Assembly: GCA_020740775.1 (NCBI GenBank)
Contig: JAHEWK010000013.1
Coordinates: 1,612,001 to 1,676,000 of the forward strand
DNA from: Ilyonectria destructans
Taxonomy: Eukaryota; Ascomycota; Sordariomycetes; Hypocreales; Nectriaceae
Direction: 5' to 3'
Length of the DNA stretch: 64,000 nucleotides
Both the position numbers and the translations under genes were made by a program. Every line of letters starts with the position of its first letter. Positions within the stretch are counted from its first letter, which is position 1. Shown here piece by piece: positions 11,534-22,654 of the stretch. Under the pieces are notes generated by a model. The model was not told the DNA's origin. It made no database searches and was given only the letters and a program-made list of their open reading frames with translations.

Positions 11534-12696
11534 ATGGACGGAATGAACTACGACCCCATGGTCATGGACGGGGAGCCCGAGCAGCCCCAAGTCAAGATCT
11601 CAGCGGTATGTGAGGCCCCCCTGGCGCCTCCTTACAGTGAGTTCGAGCTGAATCTGACGTGATGCGATCCAGGCCGATATCACAAAGGTCGACTTTGAGC
11701 TCTCCAAGACGAACCTCGCCTTTGCCAACGCCCTGCGCCGAATCATCCAAGCCGAGGTGCCGACGATCGCCATCGACCTGGTAGAAATCGAAGTCAACAG
11801 CTCAGTGCTGGCTGACGAGTTCATCGCCCACCGCCTGGGCCTCATCCCTCTCGACTCGAAAGAAGTTGGCGAGCTCAACTACTCCCGCGACTGCGACTGC
11901 GAGCAGTACTGCGAACACTGCAGCGTGTCACTCACGCTACACGCCAAGTGCACATCCGACGAGATTATGAAGGTCTATGCGCGTGACCTGGTCGTCGACG
12001 GCCGACACGCAAACGCGGTTGGTGGCCCCGTCATAAGAGACCCAGAGGGCTACGGCTGCTTGATTGCGAAGCTGCGAAAGGACCAGGAGTTGAAGATTAC
12101 GTGTATTGCCAAGAAGGGAATCGCAAAGGAGCACGCCAAATGGATGCCGACGTCTGCTGTGGGATTCGAATATGACCCTCATAACAAGTTGCACCACATT
12201 GACATGTGGTTCGAGAACGATACAGACCCGGAGGTGGAATGGTGAGTTATCAACCGCGCTGTGCCATGTGAACTTGGGTAAGACAGGACTGACGATTGGT
12301 AGGCCGAAGAGCAAGTACGCCCAGTGGGAGGAACCCGCCCAGGAAGGTGAGCCGTTCGACTACGACGCGGTTCCCAACAGGTTCTATTTTGAGGTGGAGT
12401 CATCAGGGACCATGGAGCCCGACCAGATTGTCCAGAGCGGCATCCGTGTGCTGCAGCAGAAGATTGGCGGCTTGTTGAAGGGCCTCGACCCCAGGAAGTA
12501 TGGCGGCGATGAGGCGCCTGAGTTCGACGGACCCAGGAGTCCCGACATGAATATGGACGGAGGCACCACTCCTTGGCAGGATGGTGGATACACAACGCCA
12601 TATGGCGGCAACACAACCGCGTATGGAGGGGGAGGAGGAGCAGGAGGCATGACAGCCTACGGAACGACACCGTATGGGCAGCCGACGTGGCAGTGA
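11534..12696 (+). CDS. RPB3: RNA polymerase II third-largest subunit Rpb3
   Basis: Alpha-like subunit that pairs with Rpb11 to nucleate RNA polymerase II assembly in the nucleus. Exons 11534-11605, 11673-12241 and 12303-12696 give 344 residues. The two introns (67 and 61 nt) have GTATGT and GTGAGT donors, and the junctions restore [14 protein letters not shown] and [13 protein letters not shown]. The alpha-type dimerisation block [17 protein letters not shown] and the conserved [18 protein letters not shown] are present. The Rpb3 zinc loop is also intact, with Cys98, Cys100, Cys104 and Cys107 at the same spacing as the yeast site. The C-terminus carries a Gly/Thr/Tyr-rich tail (repeats of TTPYG / TAYGG), a fungal extension absent from yeast Rpb3 (318 residues). 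Start choice: the ATG at 11534 directly precedes the conserved region and follows a C/T-rich leader. Confidence 0.96.
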
Positions 12697-13120
12697 TTGA
12701 TGGGCGTTTCATGGGATGGATGGGTCAAGTGCGTTTCCTAATCAAAGAAGGGTTCGTTTGTGGGTTGATGAACTGGATTCTGTAACAGTATCATAAAGCA
12801 TTGCACGGTAGAATGGATTCGTTTCGGATATGGAACTGGGGAGAGGGGAGATGCAGATAGAAGAAAATGCAAAAAAACGAACAACAAAAGGAGCTCTGGT
12901 GCATCCAAGCCCTGGTAATATTTATTCCAGCATACAAGCCAAGCACTCATCTTCGTCTTCGTCCTAAACGTGCCCGAACATAAATCCACAGAAGAGTCCC
13001 GGGAAATTTGCCCCTTCGAGGCCTCAAATTCCGTAACGCCATCAAGAATGCACCATTCTTTCTAACTTTTGAAAATGCAAACGCCAAATAATGCCCGTCG
13101 CCCCGGTCTATGCGCCCGGT
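12697..13120. other. Convergent intergenic region between RPB3 and the dicarboxylate carrier gene
   Basis: 424 bp holding two 3' ends. An A-rich run (GAAAATGCAAAAAAACG, about 12863-12880) is visible. No gene is seen. Confidence 0.5.
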
Positions 13121-14266
13121 CTAAAGTTTGTTCTCGTCTACACCCTGCACCTTGCGGTATGCCTTGCGGTGCATTTCTAGGAAGACAAATGTACAGATGG
13201 TTTGACTATTGGGTGTGTTAGTGCCAAGGGGGTAAATGGGGACGGGATGAAAGAACGTACGGTCCAAGTCTAAGGAAACTAGGGACCCATCCCTTAAACA
13301 CCCAGCCGACACCGTCGGTCTTGTAGATGTCGCCGATCAGGTGCATGATGCCATGGCTATGGGAGGAGGACATGACCCGGGTCTTGATGACGTCAATGGG
13401 GCTCGTGATGGTGGCGGCAACCAGACCAGCCAGAAACGAGGCCGTAAAATGCGTCGTCAGGTTGTCCTGGAGCGGCGTGTACTTAAGCAGCAGGCGCTTG
13501 GCAACATCATAGCTGGCCAGCTGCCCGGCCGTCATGAAGGCGGCGCGAGTGCTGTTGGGCAGCCAGCCGCGGAACCAGCTTTTGAGGCCCTCCTCGCGGG
13601 CCATGCGCGCCATGCCGTCGACGGCGTGCTTGTAGTTGCGGCGGTCAGCGGGCGGCAGGGCGGCGTCGTGCTGCATGCGCACGTTGAGCACGTCGGCGAA
13701 GTTGCCGGCGATGCCTCCGACGAAGCCCGAGCCGGCGGCCATGGCGACGAGCAGCGGGAAGGACGGCTCGGTGCCGGACTTGGCCACCATGCGCGCCTTG
13801 ATCTCCTCGTAGAGGCCGAAGCGGACCGTCGAGTACGTCATCTGGCGCAGCAGCGACGCCGAGATGCCGTTGTAGAGGCCCAGCGGCCCGGACGTGCGGA
13901 GGATGTGCATGAAGGTGCCGCTCATGTTCTTAGGCGCATTGCCGGTGCGAGTCTGAAGACGGACCTATACGAAACACGGCATGTGAGCATTCACTGGTCG
14001 ACGGTGCATATTGAAAGGATAGAGGAGCGGCGCACCTTGACTGTTGCAGAGGCCAATGGTCAGCGGTGTACTCTATATAGTGAAGCGGTCATGATAAGAC
14101 GAAGCTCAAAGTCAGGGCACATACCGAGATCCAGGGGATGGGTCACGCAAGCCGCCATACTACTGGCGCTTCCTCCAAACCAGAAGGGATACCTCATGGG
14201 CGTCTTTTTACCCTGCGGTTCCCGCGCCTTGGGGGGCGGCGAGGCCTGTGAATGTGAGGAACTCAT
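13121..14266 (-). CDS. DIC1: Mitochondrial dicarboxylate carrier (DIC1 type), four exons including a 5-nt micro-exon
   Basis: Inner-membrane exchanger of malate/succinate against phosphate. Exons on the minus strand: 14266-14125, 14040-14036, 13964-13261 and 13205-13121, giving 311 residues. All three solute-carrier signatures appear: HPLDLVKVRLQT, the DIC-specific NFADVLNVRMQ in the second repeat (Phe where most carriers have Pro, as in yeast Dic1) and SPIDVIKTRVM. The first signature is only completed if the 5-nt exon TCAAG is included. Exon 1 ends with G, TCAAG makes the Val-Lys codons, and exon 3 continues Val-Arg-Leu-Gln. Both flanking introns (84 and 71 nt) have GT..AG ends and CTGAC / CTCAC branch sites. 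A TTG upstream at 14287 is not a likely start. The ATG at 14266 gives the expected short N-terminus. Divergent from the mitochondrial PheRS gene. Confidence 0.93.
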
Positions 14267-15122
14267 GGCTTGTGATAGTTGCAACAACGGAGCCTGCGAT
14301 AACGGCGCAGCTAAGAGCGTCTAAGGAGCGACAGGTGCGTTCGACATTCCGCTGAGGAATGCGAGGGGTGAACGAAGGGACAGGATGGCCCAGTGTGAAG
14401 GAGTAAGACGCTGAAGTATGGGGGACGGGGGTGAGAAGCGAGTGGTTGCTCGAACTGACGATATTTTGCTGTGATGAGATGGACCGTGATTTGATTTTCC
14501 CGGTCCGGCCGCGGAGCACACAAGCCGACGCAGGGGTCGTCGACTTTTATCCTACGATAACGGCTCCGAACCAAGTGAGCTTCATAATAAAGCACGGCTC
14601 CGAGCGGCCCAGCGCCGGGCCACCGGTACCGAAGCTCAGGGCAAAGGCCGCTGTCTCTTAGGCAGTGCTAAGGCAGGTTTGCACACCTTTGCGCACCCTC
14701 TCTGGATTAGCCTTTGCGTGTGTACAGATGATGTCACCTTGGTAAATCATTCAAACTTTTGTCCATCAACAGATCGGCAAGACGTATCGATACATTCGGC
14801 GTAAAACGCAAAGTGGCCGACGGGTGATGGTGCATTGATGCATCTCTTCTATTCGCCGATATCCCTGTTCGGTACCCAAAGGGTGCTGTGCTGGTCTTTT
14901 TAGCGGGGTCGGTTCACTGGAGGCGCTAAGTTAATCCGGCCAGAATCATGCCCACTCAGAGGTGGGGGACCATATGACCATAATCGGCTCAGACAACTTT
15001 TTGTTAAGGCATCATACCGATCCCCAGCTTCACCAACCAGTCCCCCACCACCAGCCATTGGCAACTGCCGCGGCGTCTCGCGGGTCTATAATGCAATTGT
15101 ACAGCTCGAGGGCTTCGTCAAC
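14267..15122. promoter_or_regulatory. Divergent promoter region, dicarboxylate carrier and mitochondrial PheRS
   Basis: 856 bp between two outward-facing genes for mitochondrial proteins. No repeat or RNA gene is recognised and no specific motif is assigned. Confidence 0.45.
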
Positions 15123-16663
15123 ATGAGACTCCAAGCCTCGGGCATGCGCTGCCTGTGGGGCAATTCGTCCCGGCTTCTCCAAGTGTCCCACCTTGCCCGG
15201 AGCTCCGTATTGCTGCGGCAAGCTTGCGCCGCTCGGGCATACTCCTCAGGTCGGTCAACTCGAAGCTTCAAGAATCGGAGCCGTCTTGCTGACGGCGGTT
15301 TCCCGCTACTGTAGTGCCTTCTAAGAGCGCCTCCCACTCTAAAGGTGGCTCCGTGACGGTGCGCGGCCAGACCATCTCAACCGACCCCGCGTGGTTCAAT
15401 GCCCCAGCCAACGTCTTGGATGCGACGTCACGAAGATTGCACCTGCAAGAGGACCACCCCATCTCCATTACTCGCCAGATCATCCAGTCCAACTTCCCCG
15501 CGCCGACCTTTAAGTGCTATAACGACTTTAGCCCAGTCGTATCGACCGCCCAAAACTTCGATTCTTTGGGGTTCCCGGTAAACCACCCAGGACGAGCGCT
15601 TTCGGACACGTATTACCTCAATAAGGACACTCTATTGCGGACGCATACGAGTGCACATCAGGCCGACACGTTCCGCGCAAATGAGAGCGATGGATACCTC
15701 ATTGCTGCCGACGTCTACCGCCGTGATGCCATCGACCGCAGCCACTACCCTGTATTCCACCAGATGGAGGGTGCCATGTCGTGGGATCGCGACCAAGTGC
15801 CCGATGGCGACATCGCCGCTGCCGTCTGGAGGGATATCGAGAACCTTCCCAAGCACGACATCCAGGTCGACGACCCGAACCCGGCGATGCACCCAGAGCG
15901 AAACCCACTCCAGGAGGCACACCACTCAGCCGCCGAAGTCGAGGCCATCGGCGTACACTTGAAGAAATCACTCGAGTCCATGGTTGTGGATGTCTTTTCA
16001 CGAGCCAAGGCAGCGGCACTCAAGGAGGACCCCAACTTTGTAGATGAGCCGCTTCAGATGCGGTGGGTCGAGGCCTACTTTCCCTTCACCAGCCCCTCGT
16101 GGGAACTCGAAGTCTACTACGCGGGTGACTGGCTCGAGGTTCTGGGCTGCGGCGTGGTCCAGCAGGATCTCTTCATCAACGCAGGCGTGCCCTCGAAATT
16201 GGGCTGGGCCTTTGGCATCGGCATCGACCGCATCGCCATGCTCCTGTTCAAGATCCCGGATATCCGACTGTTCTGGTCCCAGGACAACCGGTTTCTGTCG
16301 CAGTTCCAGGGCGTCTCGAACAACCTCGACACGCTAAAGCGCTTCCAAGTCTTCTCCAAATACCCGCCGTGCCCCAAGGACGTGTCTTTCTGGCTTGGCC
16401 CGGGCTCGACTGCTGGTGGCAACACTCCTGGAGCTTTCCACGAGAACGACGTTATGGAGCTGGTACGCAACGTGGCAGGCGACGTGGTCGAGGATGTGCG
16501 GTTGATTGACGAGTTTACTCACCCCAAGACTGGGCGCAAGAGCATGGCATACCGCATCGTCTACCGCAGTCTAGAGCGCACGCTCACCAATGAAGAAGCC
16601 AACGCTTTCCACGAAGGAGTCCGCGAGGCGCTCGTTGACGAGATGGGCGTCGAGCTCCGGTGA
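15123..16663 (+). CDS. MSF1: Mitochondrial phenylalanyl-tRNA synthetase
   Basis: Charges mitochondrial tRNA-Phe in the matrix as a monomeric class II synthetase. Exons 15123-15249 and 15315-16663 give 491 residues. The 65-nt intron (GTCGGT donor, CTGAC branch, CTGTAG acceptor) splits a Val codon and joins AYSS|VPSKSASHSKG. The first about 40 residues are rich in Arg, Ser, Leu and Ala with no acid (MRLQASGMRCLWGNSSRLLQ), a typical mitochondrial presequence. The catalytic core shows HPISITRQIIQ, FPVNHPGRALSDTYY, the motif 2 region YPVFHQMEGAMSW, LGCGVVQQDLFINAG and the motif 3 region GWAFGIGIDRIAML. The C-terminal 90-100 residues form the anticodon-binding FDX-ACB domain (FSKYPPCPKDVSFWLG to the end). 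A GTG at 15314 falls at the exon border and is not the start. A second Met at residue 8 is an alternative initiation point. Confidence 0.95.
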
Positions 16664-17749
16664 GACGCCTCACAAGGTGTACTATCGGTCCCTCGGGGCT
16701 GAACTGCTAAGGCGTGGAGCCGCTTGAGTAACTGCGTCTTGCGAAGGCTCATAGAGACTAGCTGAGCCGTAGTGCGGAGTAGCTGATGGGCGGAGACATG
16801 AAATTTAATCTCCAGCTCGACATGGCAGACCCCAGGCTGACTGGCTCCCAACCGGGGCGTGCACGACTTGTAGATATCGTGGTAGCGTAGGGCTTCTGCA
16901 TGGACGAGACGAGATGAGGCTAGTTCGAGAGGCACGCGGCTGACTGTACCACCACCTGTACTGTATCTTAGCTCCCGGTTGAATGAGTGAAAGACCCAGC
17001 TCAAGTCCTCCCACGGGAAGCTTTCGTCGCGTGACGCAACGTTCCTCCATGGCTCGGTGCATTCGTACTCGCCTTGACAACGCAACCAAAGCTGCTGCGC
17101 CATGCCAGAGGCCGCAAGACTCGGAGATTGTCCTGACGAGACACGCCTAGCCACGGTAGTCGCCTCCCTCCCGCCGGAGCAGCTCAGTGCCGCGCATTGC
17201 ATGCCCCGAGCCCCGGCATGAGGCCGCTCCATGTGGATCCCGAGATGAGCTTGTCATGAAACAGGTTGACCGTGTCCTTGGAATTCTAGTAGCTTGGGTC
17301 CGGACTTGGATGGGCTGGGCGTTGTCGAGGGCGCAGGCGCCGGGACGTGGGCGGGTGACGTCGAAGGCGGCGTGGAGCACAGCCACAGGCCCAGGAACCG
17401 AGGACGTCAGTTGGTTTAGATTGCGGGTTCCTGGCAAGACGAGCTCCCTCCAGAGGGCCTCCCGTTGGTGGGGCTGAGGGAGTGAAATGCAGGGGCGTGT
17501 GGCGGACAACTGTGGCGCTGTGCTAGGCTTAACGGTTCACCTACTCCGGACTATTGGGCATGAGAGATGGCGAATTGCGGTGGGACTACCATTGAAGGTG
17601 GCTTATACAGTCAAGCTACTATGTATGCTTGGGGGTGTTCGGCAAGGGTAGCAGAAAATTGAAGCGGTGTCCAGGGTTGCGATGGCGGTGATGGCAGTCG
17701 GACAAGTAATTCATTGTTATACGGTACTTGGTGTACTTGAGGCTGACAG

Positions 17750-17769
17750 TACCTACCTCTAGGTAGGTA
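17750..17769. repeat. Perfect 9-bp inverted repeat with 2-nt loop
   Basis: TACCTACCT, CT, AGGTAGGTA: two perfectly complementary 9-base arms separated by two bases, six bases before dispersed repeat copy 2 begins. The same GTACCTA core occurs just before copy 3 at about 43181-43190. Confidence 0.6.
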
Positions 17770-17775
17770 TTAAGT

Positions 17776-17940
17776 ACCTCACTTTTAGGAATATAAGAAC
17801 TAAACTTTCGTACATTACCTAGGTACTAAATATTAAACGTCTGAGAGACTCATTGGCTACTGTGCTACACTGTAGAGCCGGTACGTAGGCACCCTACATA
17901 CACCTTGGAAAGTTGTCAAACTTCCTGCGTCAGCTTTCAT
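17776..17940 (+). repeat. Dispersed degenerate repeat, copy 2
   Basis: Aligns with copies at 2350-2538 and 43195-43372. Best blocks: ACCTCACTTTTAGGA, ATAAGAACTAAACTTT, CATTACCTAGGTACT, TGTGCTACACTGTAG, GGTACGTAGG and TTGTCAAACTTCCTGCGTCAG. All three copies lie in the same orientation in gene-free DNA. Confidence 0.65.
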
Positions 17941-20900
17941 ATCCCCCCTGTAGACTATGATCCCAGAACCCCCGCAAACTTTAGCTTCAAATTAACATCC
18001 GCACGGCATGTGAGGGTGGCGAGACGTCTAACCCCAGCTGAGACCCTGTTCAGCTTGGCGTTGTTGCGGGGCGAAAGCGGTTTGTGCGCAAGCTGGCTAT
18101 GTGCATGCTCGAACTTTGGATAGCTGTCTATGCACAGTCATGCAAGTTGAGACATCGTTTCGGCTGAATGTCACTCGTTGACTCTGTTAGGTCGAGTAGC
18201 TATTTGTCACTCCATATTGGCCGACGAGTGTGGATACAGTACGCATGCTGTCGAAGATCAACGCGTTCAAGACTTTCCTCAATACCAACGACTCATGTAT
18301 CGGCTCATCATACCTTGGCAGGTTTGAATATTACTATGACAACACAAGGCATAATGGCCAGTGTGCCTGCATCATCTGAACCGCTGAGCCTTGATGAACT
18401 GTAACAATGTGACTTACACAATGTAATTCCTTACAGCAGCGAGATCTTAGAGGGGACTCATAGACACCATCTTACCCTATTCCGGCCGAAAACCTCGCTG
18501 ACTGTAATAAAACAATTCCACATCCGGGCACAGACACATAAGCTAAACGCCCGAAGCGAGGCACTCAGGCAGACATGCCCATGTCCTGCCCTACAGCTAG
18601 GCTGAAGATTTAACCGTCAGCCCCGACAAGGACCCCAGGATTGTCCCGCGCCCCCAGGCTCATCTCTAGTTTTGAATTTAGCGAGGTCGCTGGAATCTTC
18701 TGCTTTGGCTGCCTGTTGAAACTGCTGACTGGTGGTCAGCTCGTCCGTGCTGAGCCTCCTAAAGGCAGCGAGATTGATGAAGGCTGCAAAGATGTGAACC
18801 TCGAGCAACTTGCGAGGTGTCAACCCCGCTTTCCTGAGGGTCTTTTTGTTACACGAGAGCAATGTTTTGATCAGGAAGGTAATGTATTAGACATTGAGAA
18901 TGGTCTTGGCGGTATGCACATCGTAAAAGCCATGCGGAGACGGAAGACCGATATTGAGGCGAAGCAAACCACCCCCGCTCGGATGGGGGGGATGCCGGGT
19001 GAGGAAAGTATCCTACTGGTCGTCCTTCCACAGATTGAAATTTGTGAGGAGAGAATGATTCTGAGATGATGAGTTGGATGATACGGATGAAGCGGAGGGG
19101 GGGCAGGGCGCTGCGGTTACTGGATCGGACGATGGAGAATACATGACGATACTTTAACTGTCTTTTACCACAGAGACGAGGAAATCTCTGATTTCGGTAC
19201 CAAGACAATAAAAAACTCACCTACACTGCAATACTGCCATCCTGCCATCCTACCCGCCCTCGCCAGACGCGGGATCATGGGAATCATGGCATATGCACAT
19301 CTAGTTCCTCCACGCCCCGCCTGCCTAGAAGGGAAGGACGCCGCCGAGCAAGCCGCGAGAAAGAAAAACCAGCCATCTGGATTCCGCACGCACCACACCA
19401 TATCCCACACACACCTGGAGCAGAAGCGATCGGCTAACCTGATAGGCCTTCTCGGACAAGCTTTTTCCCTCTGGGCCCCCGGAAACCCGAAAGCGACTTC
19501 CGCACCTTCAGCACAGCCCCCGCGATGCCGTGACAGCGAAGACCGCGGACGGAACAGGTCATCGGGCATCGTGGGGCTCCTACTGGCTGCGGCTCGCGGT
19601 GGCGCCCCCGGGCGTTGGCTTGGCGGGAAAAGGCTTTGGGTTTGACGGGAGGAGGATGATGAGCGGCGGTTTGGGGCGCGACAGACGGGTGCAGCGCAGT
19701 AGTTTGATGCAAGCCTCCAGGGGGTGGGTGGTTGTTTGGGGCGGTTTGCAGGCCGTTCCTTGCCAGGCGAGGCATGGGAAATGTTTGACATGGGGGGTTG
19801 AGATGGGGTTATGATGGGGTTGATGGAATGGCGACGGCAATCGTCGCAACTACGGCCGCGGCCAACGTTACGGTCGTCGCAGTCTTGATCCAGGCCGATC
19901 CGGTCTCTGGCCGCCAACAACTCTCGTCGGACGAGATGAAACGAGATCCGGGGCAGTGGTCCGTGAACGTGGTGGCGTCTGGTGTCCCGGCTGCGATGTA
20001 CTACGTAGTATGATGTGTAATGCGTGATGTGTAATGAGTCTCATGACCAAGGCGATGCCAGTTATTACGTTGCCACGCCCGGTATGCAATCAAAGTCGTG
20101 GAGTTTCGGCCCATGGAAATGAGCCCGAGACTGTTGAGATGCTGCTCCTCCTTCCCTTTGACATAACACAGCCCGCCAACTCTAGGCACTCCGGGCGTCT
20201 TAGCTAATTCATGAACTGTTGCCAAGCTGAGGACTTTCGCCCTTGTTCCCGGTCTGGATCTGGGCGGAGGCACGAAGCAAGTCGATCCGCTAATTTAGAG
20301 TGTCGACACGAGCGGCTTAACTCACATCATCTTCTCAACAATACGCAGCAAACAGGCTGGAGCGGAACAGACCAGCAGGCGAAGTAAGGTTGGGTTGGCG
20401 GCTTGGCCATTACGGGGCATCCCCGAGGGAGCCCTCGCCTTGGACTATCGTCTGGGCCATCGCCAACTCCGTGGGCGCACCCGAGCGAGCCCACAACCCG
20501 AGGATCGTCCGTGTGCAAGGAAAAGACTGAAAGAAAAGAGAAAAAAACAGGGTCGTCGTGGTCATGGTACGTAGGCGCCCGTGACGGCGGAGTACTTTCG
20601 TACAAGCAGCCCGGCCATTGGATCTGCAGCGCTGCGACAAGTATCGGTTGGTATCTCGCTCCGACACCTGGCCACACGGGTTCGACAGCCCAAGGTCCTC
20701 GGTGACAGCGACCAGTTGACCAGTGACGAGCCCCCCGCGAGTCACCCACAGGCGCCCTCCCCACCGTAACCGCTGGCGTCGGCCACTGAAAAAACCGCCT
20801 TTGTGCATTTGCACAGCCTTCCTCGTGGCCCGTGCGGGGCAGACCCCTACAGCACACACACGCCCCCTGTCGGTTGATTTCGCCGCCGCCGCCGGCTCCG

Positions 20901-21378
20901 CTGGGCCTTGCTGGTATCGCCCACTGGAGACCCCCCGCTGTATTTGCGCGGCCAACTGACCGCAGTGGCTTTCCAATGCCCCAAGCCCTCCGCTACAGGC
21001 CTGTGCGGCCCTCCACTGTTCTGCGGCTTCGGGCTGGCGCAAAGTTCCAGGGTACCTGTTCTGCGGGCGGCTGGGGGCGAAGCAAGAGGCACATCGGAAC
21101 AGGAACTGAGAATGCATACATAATAACCTGGCTGGCCACCCACACTCATTGCTCTTTTTCGATTCATCAACACCAACAATACCAACTTGACAATTACACG
21201 AGCACCATTCCAAGACTCTCTCAGCACCTCTTCCATCATCCATCCGCTCCGCTACTCGCCTAGATTCCCCCGGGTACCCAGCTCGACCAACCACCAACCC
21301 CCTCCAGATCCGCCTGTGATCGCCGCCTCCTCGCAACACCACTCCAACACCAACACATCCACATCCACATCCGCAGCA

Positions 21379-22137
21379 ATGGAGCCCTCACCACGCCCGT
21401 CGCGCTCCTCCTCCAGCGCCTCGCGCCGCTCAAACCTCTCCCTCGATCTCTCCAACCTCCCGCCGCCGGTGCTGCCCACGGCCCCCACCAACACGCTCCT
21501 CTTCACCAACCTCAACGACGTCGCCGTCTTCCTCCCCGAGAACCTGCAGACCATCCGCGACCTCATCACCCAGACGGCGCCCATTCACGCCTTTGCCCCG
21601 CTCAAGTCGTTCCGCCGCATTGTCATCTCCTTCTTCGACGAGCAGGCCGCCATCGCCGTGCGCCAGATCTGGGACGCCGAGCACATTCTAGGACAGCAGC
21701 TCAAGGTCTACTTCGGCCAGCACACATCCGTCACCGCCCGCGACGAGCACCTCGCCCTACCCGACGCCGGCAAGCTCTTCTTCATCTCGCCTCCTCCCAG
21801 CCCTCCCCACGACTGGGAGATGCGCCTTGAGGATGCTCCCAACAAGCTGGTGCACGCTGAGGATCTCGCCGAGGCCCTCGCCAAGCTGCACCACCGCCCC
21901 GGGCCCTTCGACTCCACTTCACCCGTCACTCCCCCGGACTCTGCTCTTCCCGGCCGTACACGCTCGCGTTCGTCAACGCTCATCTACAAGCCTAACGAAC
22001 AGAGCACAATGCCCGCTGTCTTCGTCGAGGATATGACCGACGAGCCCGAGGTGGAGGAGCCCAGCCCCGTCGATAGCTCCAAGCCCATCATGGCTCACAC
22101 CTCTCGGCCACCCGTCGAGCTCATGGGCGACGCCTAA
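21379..22137 (+). CDS. Calcipressin (RCAN / Rcn1-type calcineurin regulator)
   Basis: Cytosolic protein that binds and modulates calcineurin, the Ca2+/calmodulin-dependent phosphatase. A single exon of 252 residues starts at the ATG at 21379. The TTG-initiated extension upstream is leader. The N-terminal Ser/Pro/Arg-rich segment precedes an RRM-like domain (TNTLLFTNLNDVAVFLPENL, then APLKSFRRIVISFFDEQAAI, then QLKVYFGQH). The diagnostic RCAN signature FFISPPPSPPHDWEM (SPPPSPP at residues 137-143) follows. In other members it is phosphorylated by MAPK and GSK3 kinases. After it come HAEDLAEALAKL and an acidic VEDMTDEPEVEEPSP segment typical of filamentous-fungal calcipressins. It faces the DUF2236 gene tail to tail. 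Confidence 0.94.
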   Translation: MEPSPRPSRSSSSASRRSNLSLDLSNLPPPVLPTAPTNTLLFTNLNDVAVFLPENLQTIRDLITQTAPIHAFAPLKSFRRIVISFFDEQAAIAVRQIWDAEHILGQQLKVYFGQHTSVTARDEHLALPDAGKLFFISPPPSPPHDWEMRLEDAPNKLVHAEDLAEALAKLHHRPGPFDSTSPVTPPDSALPGRTRSRSSTLIYKPNEQSTMPAVFVEDMTDEPEVEEPSPVDSSKPIMAHTSRPPVELMGDA

Positions 22138-22654
22138 GCAAGCACTGCGATCATCGGGGCATAAGGCATGGGAGCATAGGCACTTTGGTCTGGCATCTTG
22201 GCGTTTTATTCAACATGGAGGGATCGGATGGTTGTCCAGAACAGGCGGTGTTTCATATCAAGGTCTCAAACGTGTGAACGGGGTTTTCTTTTGCATCAAA
22301 GGTCATCATTCATTGTTTTTTTGCGCTGGAGTTGGAAAAAGATTCATTTCATAGCCCACACTTGTGGGTTTATAGCATAGGTCTCATAACGAAGCAGCAA
22401 CATATGCTTCAGCATAGCTCGCTCGGATAACCTTCTGTACACTATAGGTGGCTTGCCAGTACTTGGCAGCGATAGTACTACGACTCAGTCGTTGGAAATA
22501 TAAACATCCATTAATCAGGAATCATAAAGCCTCATCGGGAATCATAAAGCCTCCTTAGGAATCATAAAGCCTCCTTAGGATTCATAAAGCCTCCTCATAC
22601 TAATAAACCATTGCCTAACCATTTCCTCGTGACTACCTTGTCACCGGGCCAGCT
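22138..22654. other. Convergent intergenic region with a 20-bp tandem repeat
   Basis: 517 bp containing the 3' ends of calcipressin and the DUF2236 gene. Four 20-bp direct repeats lie at 22518-22597. Nothing else is recognised. Confidence 0.5.
22518..22597. repeat. Four tandem 20-bp repeats
   Basis: Units begin GGAATCATAAAGCCTC at 22518, 22538, 22558 and 22578. The second and third are identical, the first differs near its end and the fourth carries GGATTC. They sit 58 bp past the DUF2236 stop codon, probably within its 3' untranslated region. Confidence 0.85.

Larger units (their letters stand above)
16664..21378. other. 4.7 kb gene-free stretch
   Basis: No supported gene. It contains dispersed repeat copy 2 (17776-17940), a perfect inverted repeat directly before it (17750-17769), and a 12-bp palindrome TACTACGTAGTA at 19999-20010. 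The sequence from about 21120 to 21378 is CA/CCA-rich (CAACACCAACAC, then ACATCCACATCC) and is probably the 5' leader of the calcipressin gene. Long open frames on the minus strand (19165-19920, 20410-21342) look like noise in GC-rich DNA. Confidence 0.45.

Noticed and set aside
13341..14324. 327-codon plus-strand open frame
   Set aside because: Antisense shadow of the dicarboxylate carrier gene (His/Gly/Ala/Arg-rich), explained by its GC-rich codons.
15314..15316. GTG as a possible start of the mitochondrial PheRS
   Set aside because: It straddles the intron 3' border. The ATG at 15123 supplies a mitochondrial presequence and the intron joins in frame.
16561..17232. 223-codon minus-strand open frame overlapping the 3' end of the PheRS gene
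   Set aside because: Its C-terminal part is the antisense of the FDX-ACB coding region. No domain is visible.
19165..21342. Minus-strand open frames of 251 and 310 codons
   Set aside because: Arg/Gly/Cys/Trp-rich noise-like composition. The second runs antisense through the calcipressin leader.
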